Assembly: GCA_947500005.1 (NCBI GenBank) | Contig: CANMQJ010000008.1 | Location: 62,001-126,000, forward strand | Length of the DNA: 64,000 nucleotides | Source: an uncultured Paracoccaceae bacterium | GTDB taxonomy: Bacteria > Pseudomonadota > Alphaproteobacteria > Rhodobacterales > Rhodobacteraceae | Direction: 5' to 3' | In this document: one piece after another, positions 1 through 9,398 of the stretch | Layout of the letters: each line of letters starts with the position of its first letter | How positions within the stretch are numbered: the first letter of the stretch is position 1 | Program-made: the position numbers and the translations under genes | Notes under the pieces: model-generated | The model's input: the letters and a program-made list of their open reading frames with translations, nothing else | Database searches by the model: none | Told to the model about the DNA's origin: nothing

Positions 1-150
1 GCCTTTCAACCCCTCCTCGACCTCCAGCTTGTCCATCGCCTCGGCAAAGAGGGGCCAGAACTGCGCGTTCATCGCGTTCACTGGGCCGTCCATGTCCATG
101 GTGATGGTCACGACGCCATCGGCGTCCTTCTCGTAGCGGAATTCGCCCAT
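1..150 (-). CDS. FadB-type multifunctional beta-oxidation protein, N-terminus only (partial)
   Basis: Only the first 50 codons lie in the window; the gene runs off the left edge. The start (MGEFRYEKD) and the following 'VTITMDMDGPVNAMN' strand resemble the N-terminus of the enoyl-CoA hydratase domain of FadB/FadJ-type proteins, which hydrate enoyl-CoA and oxidise 3-hydroxyacyl-CoA. It begins 12 nt downstream of the thiolase stop on the same strand, which is the usual thiolase/FadB pairing of fatty-acid beta-oxidation. The 3-hydroxyacyl-CoA dehydrogenase half cannot be seen, so a stand-alone hydratase is still possible. Confidence 0.75.
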   Translation of the reverse strand, partial: MGEFRYEKDADGVVTITMDMDGPVNAMNAQFWPLFAEAMDKLEVEEGLKG

Positions 151-162
151 GTCCTGCCTCCT

Positions 163-1371
163 TTACAGCCGTTCGATGAGGGTCGAGATGCCCATGCCGC
201 CGCCCACGCAGAGCGAGATCATCGCGCGCTTGGCATCCCGGCGCTCCAACTCGTCCAGCACGGTCGAGACCAGCATCCCGCCCGTCGCACCTAACGGATG
301 GCCCATGGCGATGGCGCCGCCATTGACGTTGGTGATCTCGGGGTCGATGCCCAGATCCTTCATGTAGCGCAGCGCGACCGAGGCGAAGGCCTCGTTGATT
401 TCCCAGATGTCGATGTCCGCCACCTCAAGGCCGGCTTTCGCCAAACACTTCTTCGCGGCCGGCCCGGGGCCGGCCAGCATGATGACCGGGTCGGTCGAGA
501 TCACCGTGGCCGAAACGATGCGCGCGCGGGGCTCCAGCCCCAGATCCTTGCCGGCCTTTTCCGAGCCGACCATCACTGCCGAGGCGCCATCCACGATGCC
601 CGAGGAGTTACCCGGCGTGTGCACGTGGTTGATGCGCATCACCTGCGGGTACTTGGCCAGCGCCATGTCGTCGAAGCCGAACCCGCCCATCTGCGCAAAA
701 GAAGGGTTGAGCGCGCCCAGCTTCTGCATGTCGGTGTCGGGCTTGATGAAATCGTCGCGCTCCAGCACGGCCAAGCCGCTTTCGTCCCTCACCGGCACGA
801 CCGAGCGGTCGAACCAGCCGCTGTCGCGGGCATGGGCCGCGCGGCGCTGACTTTCCATGGCGAAGGCGTCGACATCCTCGCGGCTGTAGCCGTCGATCGT
901 GGCGATCAGGTCGGCACCGATGCCTTGCGGGGCCGAGGTCTGATCGATCACGAAGGCCGGATCAGTGAACATCGCGCCGCCCTGGCTCATCATCGGCACG
1001 CGGCTCATCGATTCGACGCCACCCGCGACCACCAGATCCTCCTGGTCCGAGCCCACCTTGGCTGCCGCCATGTTCACAGCCTCGAGGCCCGAGGCGCAGA
1101 ACCGGTCCAGCTGGACACCCGGTACCGCTTCGTCCCAATGCGCGGCCTGCACGGCGGCCTTGGCAACACAGGCCCCCTGATCTCCGACCGGGGCGGTGCA
1201 TCCCAACATGACGTCGCCGACGCGCGCAGTGTCGAGGTCATGGCGGGATTGCAGTTCGCGCAACAGCCCCGCAGCCAGTTCAACGGGCTTCACCTCGTGA
1301 AGGGTGCCATCCTTCTTTCCGCGCGACCGCGGGGTCCTGATGGCGTCATAGATATAGGCGGCGGTTGCCAT
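163..1371 (-). CDS. acetyl-CoA C-acyltransferase (thiolase, FadA type)
   Basis: A 402-residue thiolase of normal length. It should cleave 3-ketoacyl-CoA with CoA (beta-oxidation), or run the reverse acetoacetyl-CoA reaction. The three catalytic signatures are intact: nucleophile Cys92 in RFCASG, His358 in [14 protein letters not shown] and Cys388 in CVGGGMG. The gene is followed 12 nt later on the same strand by a FadB-type gene, so the two probably form one operon and complex. An AraC-type regulator starts 99 nt away on the other strand and is a candidate controller. Chain-length preference cannot be read from the sequence. Confidence 0.93.
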   Translation of the reverse strand: MATAAYIYDAIRTPRSRGKKDGTLHEVKPVELAAGLLRELQSRHDLDTARVGDVMLGCTAPVGDQGACVAKAAVQAAHWDEAVPGVQLDRFCASGLEAVNMAAAKVGSDQEDLVVAGGVESMSRVPMMSQGGAMFTDPAFVIDQTSAPQGIGADLIATIDGYSREDVDAFAMESQRRAAHARDSGWFDRSVVPVRDESGLAVLERDDFIKPDTDMQKLGALNPSFAQMGGFGFDDMALAKYPQVMRINHVHTPGNSSGIVDGASAVMVGSEKAGKDLGLEPRARIVSATVISTDPVIMLAGPGPAAKKCLAKAGLEVADIDIWEINEAFASVALRYMKDLGIDPEITNVNGGAIAMGHPLGATGGMLVSTVLDELERRDAKRAMISLCVGGGMGISTLIERL

Positions 1372-1470
1372 GATCGCTCCTCCTTGAACAGCTTCGGCGC
1401 AAGACTAGGCAGGGAGCGCCGAGGTACAATGATCTGGCGGCACAGGAAAATTGACATTATGTGACAGGTC

Positions 1471-2466
1471 ATGGCCGCACCCGTTCCGTCGCCGATCATT
1501 GAGAACCTGCTTGCAGGCGGCGTGCGGCGTGGTGTCTCTCCCGACGTGCTGCGTCATCGGGCCAGGCTCGGATCAGGCGCTGGCGACCTCGATCCAACCG
1601 ACTTCGTCCGCCTGATGCGCGTTGTCACATTGACGCTGGATGACGAACTTGCCGGATTGCAGCACCGTCGCCAGCGCATCGGAACGCATGCGATCATGGC
1701 CGCGCATGTCGCCTCGGCAGTGACAATCGGGGATGCATGGGCCCGGATGGCGCAGTTCATGGACCTGATGGACAATTCCTTTCATTTCGTCCTCCGCGAA
1801 ACCGGTAGCGATACTGTCTTCGAGATGTCCCGCATTCCCGGGCGGGTAGTCTTGAACCATACCGCCGTCGAGATGGTTTTGGTGCTGCTCGGGCGCATGA
1901 TGGTCTGGCTGGGCGGTAATCGCGGAACCTATTCCTCGGCTTGGTTCGATTTCCCCGCTCCGGTTTATGCGCGCGGCTACCAGGCCTTGTTCGGCCGTGT
2001 CCCGCTGCGCTTCGGTGCTGCCACAAGCGGGTTGGCTTTTTCCACTTCGCAGATGAAGGCCCCAGTCCTGCGCTCCGAGGCCGAGGCGATCGCCTATGCC
2101 CGCCGGACCCCTCTGGACGCTTTTCTGCCGATGGACGCGGCCGCCGGACTGGCGCTGGATACGGCGCTTGCGGTCGAGGCGACGCTCGTCGCCGAGGGCC
2201 GGCTGCCGGGCATGGCCGAAGTCGCCGCCGCGCTGGGCCTGCCGGCGCACACTCTGCGCCGGAGGCTGAAGCGTGAGGGCGCCGATTATTCCGACATACG
2301 CAAACAGGTCCGACGCGACATGGCCCTGCGTCTGCTCGCCGCGAGCAGCGACAGCATCGAACAGGTGGCCGCGCGGACTGGGTTCAGCGAGGCGAGCGCC
2401 TTCGTCCGGGCCTTTCGTGGCTGGACGGGGCTGACACCGCGCGCGTACCGAAACTCGGAGTTCTGA
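1471..2466 (+). CDS. AraC-family transcriptional regulator
   Basis: A 331-residue regulator. The first ~220 residues look like the 'arabinose-binding' (Arabinose_bd) type of N-terminal domain. The C-terminal ~100 residues form the double helix-turn-helix of AraC/XylS proteins: one HTH around VAAALGLPAHTLRRRLKREG and a second around QVAARTGFSEASAFVRAFRGWTG, ending in the typical TPRAYR. It is transcribed away from the thiolase/FadB genes and reads toward the acyl-CoA dehydrogenase, so regulation of this fatty-acid module is the simplest inference. The inducer is unknown. Confidence 0.9.
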   Translation: MAAPVPSPIIENLLAGGVRRGVSPDVLRHRARLGSGAGDLDPTDFVRLMRVVTLTLDDELAGLQHRRQRIGTHAIMAAHVASAVTIGDAWARMAQFMDLMDNSFHFVLRETGSDTVFEMSRIPGRVVLNHTAVEMVLVLLGRMMVWLGGNRGTYSSAWFDFPAPVYARGYQALFGRVPLRFGAATSGLAFSTSQMKAPVLRSEAEAIAYARRTPLDAFLPMDAAAGLALDTALAVEATLVAEGRLPGMAEVAAALGLPAHTLRRRLKREGADYSDIRKQVRRDMALRLLAASSDSIEQVAARTGFSEASAFVRAFRGWTGLTPRAYRNSEF

Positions 2467-2683
2467 GGCGTATCTGAAACCCCCGACCGCCTGCGCCGCG
2501 AAAAGGCCGTTTCGGTAGCGACCGCCAACCCGAGAACCCTTCGCTTATGTCCCAGAGTGTCTGTGAAAGGCGAAACCCGTTCGGAACGTTGCGTTCGATG
2601 GGGTCGGGACGCCGCGTCATCGCCGTTGGTTTGAAAGCGGTCGGCGATTACTCTTTCCCAAACCTGAGATCAAGGAGACAGGG

Positions 2684-3841
2684 ATGACTCTCTTTACGCC
2701 GACCGCATCTTGGAAACTCGACGAGCACCAGATGTTCGCGGACATGGCTGGCCGCTTTCTCGACGACGAACTGGTCCCCAATATCGACAGCTGGATCCAG
2801 AACGGCGTGGTCGACCGCGCCTTCTGGCGCAAGGCGGGCGATGCCGGGATCATGGGCGGGTCGATCCCCGAGGAATACGGCGGATCGGGTGGCGGCATGG
2901 GGTTCGATTCTGTCGCGCTGTACGAGCAGGCCCGGCGCGGGGACGCTGGCTGGGGATATGCCATCCAGTCCATCGTGACCCATTACATCGTCGCCTATGG
3001 CAGCGACGAGCAAAAGGAAAGATGGCTGCCCAAACTTGCGTCGGGCGAGATGGTCGGGGCGATTGCGATGACGGAACCCGGTACAGGTTCCGACCTGCAG
3101 GCAGTGCGCACCACCGCAGAGAAGGATGGCAACCATTACAAGCTCAACGGCTCCAAGATCTTCATCACGAACGGACAGACGGCCGACCTGATCATCGTCG
3201 TAGCCAAGACCGACAAGAGCCTGGGCGCCAAGGGCGTGTCGCTGATCGCGCTTGAGACCGAGGGCGCCGAAGGGTTCCGCCGGGGCCGCAACCTCAAGAA
3301 ACTGGGAATGAAGGCCAACGATACTGCGGAACTGTTCTTCGAGGACGTGAAGGTCCCAATGACCAACCTGATCGGCCCCGAAGAAGGACAGGGTTTCTAT
3401 CAGCTGATGAAACAGCTCCCATGGGAGCGTCTGACCATCGGGATCGGCGCGCTGGGCATGATCGACTTCGCCATCGAGCAGACCGTGAAATACACGCAGG
3501 AACGCAAGGCTTTCGGCCAGCGGGTGATGGACTTCCAGAACACGCGGTTCAAACTGGCCGAGTGCAAGACAAAGGCCGAACTGCTGCGCAGCTTCGTCAA
3601 TGACGGCATCGCGCGGCTGGAGGCCGGGACGCTGGACGCCACCTTTGCATCCATGGCGAAGTACTGGGGATCGCAAACCCAGAACGAGGTCATGCATGAA
3701 TGCCTCCAGCTTTTCGGTGGCTACGGCTTCATGATGGAATACCCCATCGCGCGGCTTTACGCGGACGCACGCGTTCAGATGATCTATGGCGGCACCAACG
3801 AGGTGATGAAGGAATTGATCGCCCGCTCCCTCGACACCTGA
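2684..3841 (+). CDS. acyl-CoA dehydrogenase, long-chain (LCAD) type
   Basis: A 385-residue FAD-dependent acyl-CoA dehydrogenase that introduces the first double bond of beta-oxidation. Family signatures include [20 protein letters not shown] and [19 protein letters not shown]. The C-terminal motif is [16 protein letters not shown], which lacks the Glu of the common IYEGT motif. That pattern is typical of LCAD/isovaleryl-CoA dehydrogenases, which carry the catalytic Glu in an earlier helix; Glu248 in LPWERL fits that place. A ribosome-binding site (AAGGAGA) lies 5 nt before the ATG. The gene ends before a strong hairpin and is probably monocistronic. Confidence 0.92.
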   Translation: MTLFTPTASWKLDEHQMFADMAGRFLDDELVPNIDSWIQNGVVDRAFWRKAGDAGIMGGSIPEEYGGSGGGMGFDSVALYEQARRGDAGWGYAIQSIVTHYIVAYGSDEQKERWLPKLASGEMVGAIAMTEPGTGSDLQAVRTTAEKDGNHYKLNGSKIFITNGQTADLIIVVAKTDKSLGAKGVSLIALETEGAEGFRRGRNLKKLGMKANDTAELFFEDVKVPMTNLIGPEEGQGFYQLMKQLPWERLTIGIGALGMIDFAIEQTVKYTQERKAFGQRVMDFQNTRFKLAECKTKAELLRSFVNDGIARLEAGTLDATFASMAKYWGSQTQNEVMHECLQLFGGYGFMMEYPIARLYADARVQMIYGGTNEVMKELIARSLDT

Positions 3842-3904
3842 TCGGCCCATGCCGGCGCATCTTCTGCCGTCGTAGACGGTTCCTGGCGAAACCATTTCCT
3901 CCCG

Positions 3905-3945
3905 TTGAGCCCGGCACCGCGCGTATTTCGCGGTGCCGGGCTCAA
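3905..3945. terminator. perfect 17-bp stem-loop between convergent genes
   Basis: A perfect 17-bp inverted repeat (outer bases TTGAGCCC / GGGCTCAA) with a 7-nt loop lies between the acyl-CoA dehydrogenase and the convergent LysR gene. Neither side has a long T-run, so it may be a weak bidirectional terminator or a transcript-end stabiliser. The stem strength and position support an end-of-transcript role. Confidence 0.65.
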
Positions 3946-4010
3946 AGCTGTCAGCAGCTTCGCAAAAAGCCTGAGATGCACGTGCGGGGGGCACATTTCC
4001 GATTCGGATA

Positions 4011-4904
4011 TCATATCGGCTGGGCGATCTGTTCCTCCAGCCAGTCACGAAACGCCTTGAGTGCGGCCGATTCCGGTCGCCCGCCGGGCCAGACCAGGTA
4101 GTATGAACCGAGGCTGACGGGGGCGGCATCGCACGCTTTCACCAGACGCCCCCTCTCCAGTTCATGGGCGACGAGATAGCTGGGGAGGAGCGATATTCCC
4201 AAACCGTGTATGGTCGCTTGCACCATGGTCGAGAACTGGTCGAACCGCATGGCACCTCCAGGTTTCGGAGGCAGGTCATGAAGCTCCAGCCAGCGGGGCC
4301 AAGCGTCGGGTCGTGTATCGAGGTGCAGAAGCGGCGCTGCCAGCAGCGCTTCCGGTCCTTGGCAAGGATCGACCGGGAGGCCCGGGGCGCAGACCGGCAG
4401 GACCTCTTCGGTCATGAGTGGCATGTACTCCACCCCCGGCCAGTCCCGCTGTCCGAAGTGGATGGCCGCGTCGAACGGATCGCTGCCGAAATCGAAAGGG
4501 CGCAACCGTGTGGAGAGGTTGACGGCAACCTCGGGGTGTCTGCGGGCGAAATCTCCCAGCCTTGGGGCCAACCAATGCATCCCGAAAGCCGGCAGGATCG
4601 ATAGCGCGAGGGTTCCGCCCCCGGGATTTGTACCCAGTTTCAACCCGGCCTGCGCCAGTTCAACAAGCGCGGGCCGTGCCGTCTCCAGGTAGTCGCGCGC
4701 CGCGGCGGTCAGTGCCAGGCGCAGCTGGCCGCGGTCTATAAGCGCGACGCCAAGCTGATCCTCCATCGCCTTGAGCTGGCGGCTGATCGCCCCCTGCGTC
4801 AAGGAGAGTTCGGCGGCGGCCGCCGTGGCGCTGCCCAACCGGTCCACCGCCTCCAGTGCAAGGAGCGAGGAAATCGAGGGAAGGAACCGGCGAGGTGCAA
4901 TCAT
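4011..4904 (-). CDS. LysR-family transcriptional regulator (GcvA-like)
   Basis: A 297-residue LysR regulator from the start MIAPRRFLPS. The N-terminal winged HTH is clear (ALEAVDRLGSATAAAAELS followed by LTQGAISRQLKAMEDQLG), and the effector domain shows the PAFGMHWLAPRLGDF segment common in GcvA-type members. An in-frame ATG 15 nt upstream (4919) is an alternative start; the reading frame stays open further upstream, but that part does not look like LysR protein. It is divergent from the aminotransferase operon, separated by about 100 nt, which is the standard arrangement for a LysR protein controlling its neighbour. Target and co-inducer are inferred only from position. Confidence 0.9.
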   Translation of the reverse strand: MIAPRRFLPSISSLLALEAVDRLGSATAAAAELSLTQGAISRQLKAMEDQLGVALIDRGQLRLALTAAARDYLETARPALVELAQAGLKLGTNPGGGTLALSILPAFGMHWLAPRLGDFARRHPEVAVNLSTRLRPFDFGSDPFDAAIHFGQRDWPGVEYMPLMTEEVLPVCAPGLPVDPCQGPEALLAAPLLHLDTRPDAWPRWLELHDLPPKPGGAMRFDQFSTMVQATIHGLGISLLPSYLVAHELERGRLVKACDAAPVSLGSYYLVWPGGRPESAALKAFRDWLEEQIAQPI

Positions 4905-5004
4905 ATGACATATCCTCATGGGGTGCGCACGGATTATCACTTGTTTCCGACCACGACCAGCGCGATCCATGACGGGATGTAACAAAACCCGGCCGGAGTG
5001 CAGC

Positions 5005-6162
5005 ATGACCGTCCCCACCGAATTTCGCCGCGCGCAACGTCTCGACGGCATCGAACTCTCCGAGATCGTCCAGATCACCGAACGTGCTGCCGCCCTGCGC
5101 AACCAGGGCGTCGACGTGATCGCGCTCTCCACGGGCGAGCCTGATTTCCCGACGCCGCCCCATGTGGTCGAGGCGGCGCATCGCGCGGCACTCGAGGGCG
5201 ATACGCGGTACCCGGCAACTGCTGGCAAACCCGCGCTGCGCGAGGCCATAGCGGCACAGGCCGGAGTGGAGCCGGCGCAGGTCGTGATCTCGACCGGTGC
5301 CAAGCAGGTTCTTGCGAATGCGATGCTCGCAACGCTGGACCCGGGCGACGAGGTCATCATGTGCGCCCCGTTCTGGACCAGCTATGCCGATATCGTTCGG
5401 CTCGCAGGGGGCGTGCCGGTGGTGCTCTCGGCCAGGCTCGATCAAGGGTTCAAGGTAACGCCCGACCAGCTTGAGGATGCGATCACGACGCGCACGCGCT
5501 GGGTCATGTTGAACTCGCCGTCGAACCCATCGGGCGCGACCTATTCGGCTGAAGAACTGCGCGCCCTGGCGAACCTGCTGTTGGCGTATCCCAATGTCTG
5601 GGTGCTGTCGGACGAGATCTACGAACATCTCTCCTATGTTCTCTTCACATCTTTCGCTAAGGCCGCGCCGGAGCTGACCGACAGGCTGCTGACGGTGAAC
5701 GGGGTTTCCAAGGCCTATTCGATGACCGGCTGGCGCATCGGATGGGGGATCGGGCCGCAGCTGCTGATCCGGGCGATGATCGCGGTACAGGGACAGGTGA
5801 CGTCGGGCGCCTGTTCGATTGCTCAGGCCGCAGCCCTTGCCGCAGTGACCGGTCCGCAGGATCTGCTGGCCGAACGGCGCGAGGCCATGCGGGCGCGGCG
5901 CGATCTGGTTGTGGCCGGCTTGAACGAGGCTGGGCTTGAGTGTCAGACGCCTGAAGGGGCATTCTACGTGTTCCCGAAGTGTCCCGCGGCGATGCCGGAC
6001 GCCCCGACTTTCTGCCGCCATCTTCTTGATGCCGAGGGGGTTGCCCTCGTCCCCGGGCGCGCCTTCGGCATGGGAGGGCATTTCCGTCTGTCTTTTGCCT
6101 ATGGCACCGAAACGCTCGAAGCCGGGCTGGCGCGGATCGCGCGTGCCGTGGCCGGGCTCTGA
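5005..6162 (+). CDS. PLP-dependent aminotransferase, aspartate/aromatic family (class I/II)
   Basis: A 385-residue fold-type I aminotransferase. The PLP-binding lysine is Lys236 in SKAYSMTGWRIGWGIG; other signatures are LSTGEPDFPTP near the start, NSPSNPSGA and LSDEIYEHLSY. The frame is open for 29 codons upstream, but the family N-terminus starts at MTVPTEFRR, behind a GGAG box. It is first in an operon: the fused 2-oxoacid dehydrogenase E1 follows 15 nt after its stop. That pairing suggests it makes a 2-oxoacid from an amino acid for the E1 enzyme. Amino-donor specificity cannot be read. Confidence 0.92.
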   Translation: MTVPTEFRRAQRLDGIELSEIVQITERAAALRNQGVDVIALSTGEPDFPTPPHVVEAAHRAALEGDTRYPATAGKPALREAIAAQAGVEPAQVVISTGAKQVLANAMLATLDPGDEVIMCAPFWTSYADIVRLAGGVPVVLSARLDQGFKVTPDQLEDAITTRTRWVMLNSPSNPSGATYSAEELRALANLLLAYPNVWVLSDEIYEHLSYVLFTSFAKAAPELTDRLLTVNGVSKAYSMTGWRIGWGIGPQLLIRAMIAVQGQVTSGACSIAQAAALAAVTGPQDLLAERREAMRARRDLVVAGLNEAGLECQTPEGAFYVFPKCPAAMPDAPTFCRHLLDAEGVALVPGRAFGMGGHFRLSFAYGTETLEAGLARIARAVAGL

Positions 6163-6177
6163 GAACAGGAATACGCA

Positions 6178-8367
6178 ATGGACCGTGCCGATATCGTTCA
6201 CCAGAATTTCCTCGACCGTGTCGCCAAGCGGGATCTGCCGTCCGGCGCCAGACCGCGACCGGGTCTTGCACCGACTGACGCCGTTTCGCTGTTCCGCGCG
6301 CAGGTGCTCAGCCGCGCGCTGGACCGGACCTCGCGCAAGATGCAGAAGGCGGGGCAGGGCTTCTATACGATCGGTTCCTCGGGGCATGAGGGGATGGCGG
6401 CGGTGGCCCATGCGCTGCGGCCGGACGACATCGCCTTTCTTCATTACCGCGATGCAGCGTTCCAGATCGCCCGCGCCGACCAGGTTCCGGGCCAGCAGAT
6501 CGCCTGGGACATGCTGCTGAGCTTTGCCTGCTCCTCCGAGGACCCCACCTCGGGCGGCCGTCACAAGGTACTGGGCTCGCGTGCGCTGATGATCCCGCCG
6601 CAGACCTCGACCATCGCCAGTCACCTGCCCAAGGCGGTCGGTGCCGCCTATTCGCTGGGCGCCGCGCGCCGTCGCGCGCCGGAACATCGCGTCTTGCCTG
6701 AGGACGGGATCGCGATGTGCAGCTTCGGCGATGCCTCGGCCAACCATTCCACCGCGCAGGGTGCGATCAACACCGCCGGCTGGACCAGCGTGCAATCCAT
6801 CCCCCTGCCGCTGCTCTTCGTTTGCGAGGACAATGGAATCGGCATCTCGGTCAAGACTCCCTCGGGATGGATCAAGGCCTCGATGCAGCACCGGCCGGGC
6901 ATCCGCTACTTCGAGGCGGACGGGCTCGATCTCTACGAGACCCATGCCGTGGCGCGCGAGGCGGCCGAGTATGTGCGCACGAGGCGCAAACCGGCCTTCC
7001 TGCATCTGCGTACTGTCCGGCTTTATGGCCATGCCGGCGCGGACGTTCCCACCACCTATCTCCCCAAGGCCGAGGTGGAGGCGGATGAGGCCAACGATCC
7101 GTTGCTGCATTCCGTCCGTCTCCTGGCCGATGAGGGCGCGCTCGCACCCGAAGACGCGCTCAAGATCTACGAAGAAACCTGCGCCCGCACTGATCGCATC
7201 GCGGCCGAGGCGGCCAAACGGCCGCATCTGGGCAGCGCGGAGGAGGTGATGGCCAGCCTCCTGCCGCCCAAGCGCCCCTGCAAGCCCACCAACGGCCCGA
7301 CGACCGAGGCGCGCGAGGCTGCGTTCGGTGGAGATCTCCGCGCGATGACGGAGCCGCAGCCCATGAGCCGCCTCATCAACTGGGCGCTCACCGATCTGAT
7401 GCTGGAACATGGCGAGATCGTCTGCATGGGCGAGGATGTCGGGCGCAAGGGCGGCGTCTATGGCGTGACGCAGAAACTGATCCAGCGCTTCGGTCCCGAC
7501 CGGGTGATCGACACGCTGCTCGATGAGCAATCGATCCTGGGCCTGGCCATTGGCATGGCGCATAATGGCTTCACTCCCGTCCCCGAGATCCAGTTTCTCG
7601 CTTATCTCCACAATGCCGAGGATCAGATCAGGGGAGAGGCCGCGACGCTGCCCTTCTTCTCGAACGGGCAGTTCACCAACCCGATGGTCGTCCGCATCGC
7701 CGGACTGGGCTATCAGAAAGGCTTCGGGGGCCACTTCCACAATGACAACTCGCTGGCCGTGATCCGCGATATTCCCGGCGTGGTGCTGGCCTGTCCTTCC
7801 ACGGGCGAGGACGCCGCGATGATGCTTCGCGAATGCGTGCGGCTGGCGCGCGAGGAGCAGCGGGTGGTCGTGTTCCTTGAACCCATCGCCCTCTACCCGA
7901 TGCGAGATCTGCACGAAGCGCAGGATAGCGGTTGGATGACGCGCTATCCCGCCCCGGACCGCCTTATCGCGCTGGGCGAGGTTGGTGTCCAAGGCGACGG
8001 GCGCGACCTTGCCATCGTCACCTACGGCAATGGGCGCTACCTCTCGAACCGGGCTCTGCCGGAGTTGAAAGCGTCTGGCATGGACGCGCGGATCATCGAC
8101 CTGCGTTGGCTCGCGCCCTTGCCCGAGGAGGCCCTGCTCAGGGCGGTAGAGGGCTGCAAGCGCATCCTGATCGTGGATGAATGCCGACGCACCGGCAGCC
8201 AGTCCGAGGCGCTGATGACCCTCTTCGCCGAGAAAACGGATCTGCCAAAGGCACGTGTCGTGGCCGAAGACAGCTTCATCGCGACCGGTCCGGCCTATGC
8301 CGCGCCCTTGCCGTCGAAAGAGGGTATCGTGACCGCGGCGAAACGACTTGTGGAGGGCGCGCGATGA
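6178..8367 (+). CDS. 2-oxoacid dehydrogenase E1 component, alpha and beta subunits fused
   Basis: A 729-residue thiamine-diphosphate enzyme in which the E1 alpha (about residues 1-340) and E1 beta (about 390-729) chains are one polypeptide. The alpha part carries the ThDP/Mg motif beginning GDA at 184-186 and ending at Asn219 (EDNGIGIS). The beta part starts with MTEPQPMSRLINWALTDLM and contains GEDVGRKGG and FLAYLHNAEDQIRGEA, as in branched-chain or pyruvate E1 beta subunits. No E2 (lipoyl acyltransferase) or E3 gene is next to it, so it must borrow them or work alone as a decarboxylase/carboligase. Its stop overlaps the start of the malonyltransferase-like gene (ATGA). Confidence 0.9.
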   Translation: MDRADIVHQNFLDRVAKRDLPSGARPRPGLAPTDAVSLFRAQVLSRALDRTSRKMQKAGQGFYTIGSSGHEGMAAVAHALRPDDIAFLHYRDAAFQIARADQVPGQQIAWDMLLSFACSSEDPTSGGRHKVLGSRALMIPPQTSTIASHLPKAVGAAYSLGAARRRAPEHRVLPEDGIAMCSFGDASANHSTAQGAINTAGWTSVQSIPLPLLFVCEDNGIGISVKTPSGWIKASMQHRPGIRYFEADGLDLYETHAVAREAAEYVRTRRKPAFLHLRTVRLYGHAGADVPTTYLPKAEVEADEANDPLLHSVRLLADEGALAPEDALKIYEETCARTDRIAAEAAKRPHLGSAEEVMASLLPPKRPCKPTNGPTTEAREAAFGGDLRAMTEPQPMSRLINWALTDLMLEHGEIVCMGEDVGRKGGVYGVTQKLIQRFGPDRVIDTLLDEQSILGLAIGMAHNGFTPVPEIQFLAYLHNAEDQIRGEAATLPFFSNGQFTNPMVVRIAGLGYQKGFGGHFHNDNSLAVIRDIPGVVLACPSTGEDAAMMLRECVRLAREEQRVVVFLEPIALYPMRDLHEAQDSGWMTRYPAPDRLIALGEVGVQGDGRDLAIVTYGNGRYLSNRALPELKASGMDARIIDLRWLAPLPEEALLRAVEGCKRILIVDECRRTGSQSEALMTLFAEKTDLPKARVVAEDSFIATGPAYAAPLPSKEGIVTAAKRLVEGAR

Positions 8368-9398
8368 CCCGCACCGCAGTTGTCATCTGCCCCGGCCGGG
8401 GCACCTATAACAAGGCCGAGCTCGGCTATCTCCATCGCCACCACGCGGACCGGATGGACCTGTTCCACAGATTCGACGCCCTGCGCTCCGAGGGCGGGCA
8501 AGAGGCATTGACCGAACTTGACGGCGCAGAGCGCTTCTCGGTCTCGCGCTATTCGCGCGGCGACGTGGCCTCACCCCTGATCTATGCCGCGACGCTGGCA
8601 GATGCGCAGGCCCTCGCCGCGGATGTCGAGGTGGTGGCCATCACCGGCAATTCGATGGGCTGGTACAGTGCGCTGGCGGTGGGTGGCGCGCTCTCGCCCG
8701 AGAACGGGTTCCGTGTCGTGAACACGATGGGCACGCTGATGCAGGAGAACTTGATCGGCGGGCAACTCGTCTATCCCGTGACGGGTGATGACTGGCGTCC
8801 CGATCCCCCCCGTCGGCAAGAGGTGTTGGACAAGGTCGCCGGGATCGACGCGCGTGAGGGCTGTACTCTCGTCCTCTCCATCGATCTCGGGGGGATGCTG
8901 GTGCTTGCGGGCGATGCAGCCGGCCTTGACGCCTTCGAGGCGGAGATGCCGGCGGTGCAGGACCGCTTTCCGATGCGACTGGCCAACCATGCCGCCTTTC
9001 ATACCGCGCTTCAGGCGCCGGTCGCCCGCGAAGGGCGGTCGCGTCTGGGAGCCGAACTTTTTGCGCAACCTGCGTACCCGCTCATCGACGGGCGCGGCAA
9101 GATCTGGTGGCCCGGAGCATGCGATACCGAAGCGCTGTGGGATTACACGCTGGGCCACCAAGTGACCGAGACTTATGATTTCACCCGCGCCATCCAGACC
9201 GCCGCGCACGAATTCGCGCCTGATATGTTCATCGTGACCGGTCCCGGAGCAACATTGGGCGGAGCGGTGGCTCAGTCTCTCATCGCCACGCGGTGGTCTG
9301 GGATGGTGGACAAGTCGGGCTTTCAGGCCCGGCAATCCGAAAACCCCTTGTTGGTCTCGATGGGGCGCGAGGATCAGCGGCAATTCGTGACCCGCTAG
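8364..9398 (+). CDS. ACP S-malonyltransferase-like acyltransferase (FabD family)
   Basis: A 344-residue protein of the malonyl-CoA:ACP transacylase fold. The nucleophile is Ser97 in GNSMGW, which matches the family GHSxG with Asn in place of His. A conserved His in NHAAFHT and the GPGATLGG segment also fit. Its ATG overlaps the stop of the E1 fusion (ATGA), so it is translationally coupled to it. No acyl carrier protein or ketosynthase is nearby. The pairing with an E1 enzyme suggests acyl transfer in a small dedicated pathway rather than bulk fatty-acid synthesis. Its stop codon shares a CTAG with the convergent LuxR gene. Confidence 0.8.
   Translation: MTRTAVVICPGRGTYNKAELGYLHRHHADRMDLFHRFDALRSEGGQEALTELDGAERFSVSRYSRGDVASPLIYAATLADAQALAADVEVVAITGNSMGWYSALAVGGALSPENGFRVVNTMGTLMQENLIGGQLVYPVTGDDWRPDPPRRQEVLDKVAGIDAREGCTLVLSIDLGGMLVLAGDAAGLDAFEAEMPAVQDRFPMRLANHAAFHTALQAPVAREGRSRLGAELFAQPAYPLIDGRGKIWWPGACDTEALWDYTLGHQVTETYDFTRAIQTAAHEFAPDMFIVTGPGATLGGAVAQSLIATRWSGMVDKSGFQARQSENPLLVSMGREDQRQFVTR

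Noticed and set aside
4660..7992. An 1110-codon open frame antisense to the aminotransferase and E1 fusion
   Set aside because: Same antisense effect of high G+C third positions. The protein composition is unnatural and there is no family resemblance; both plus-strand genes have complete motifs.
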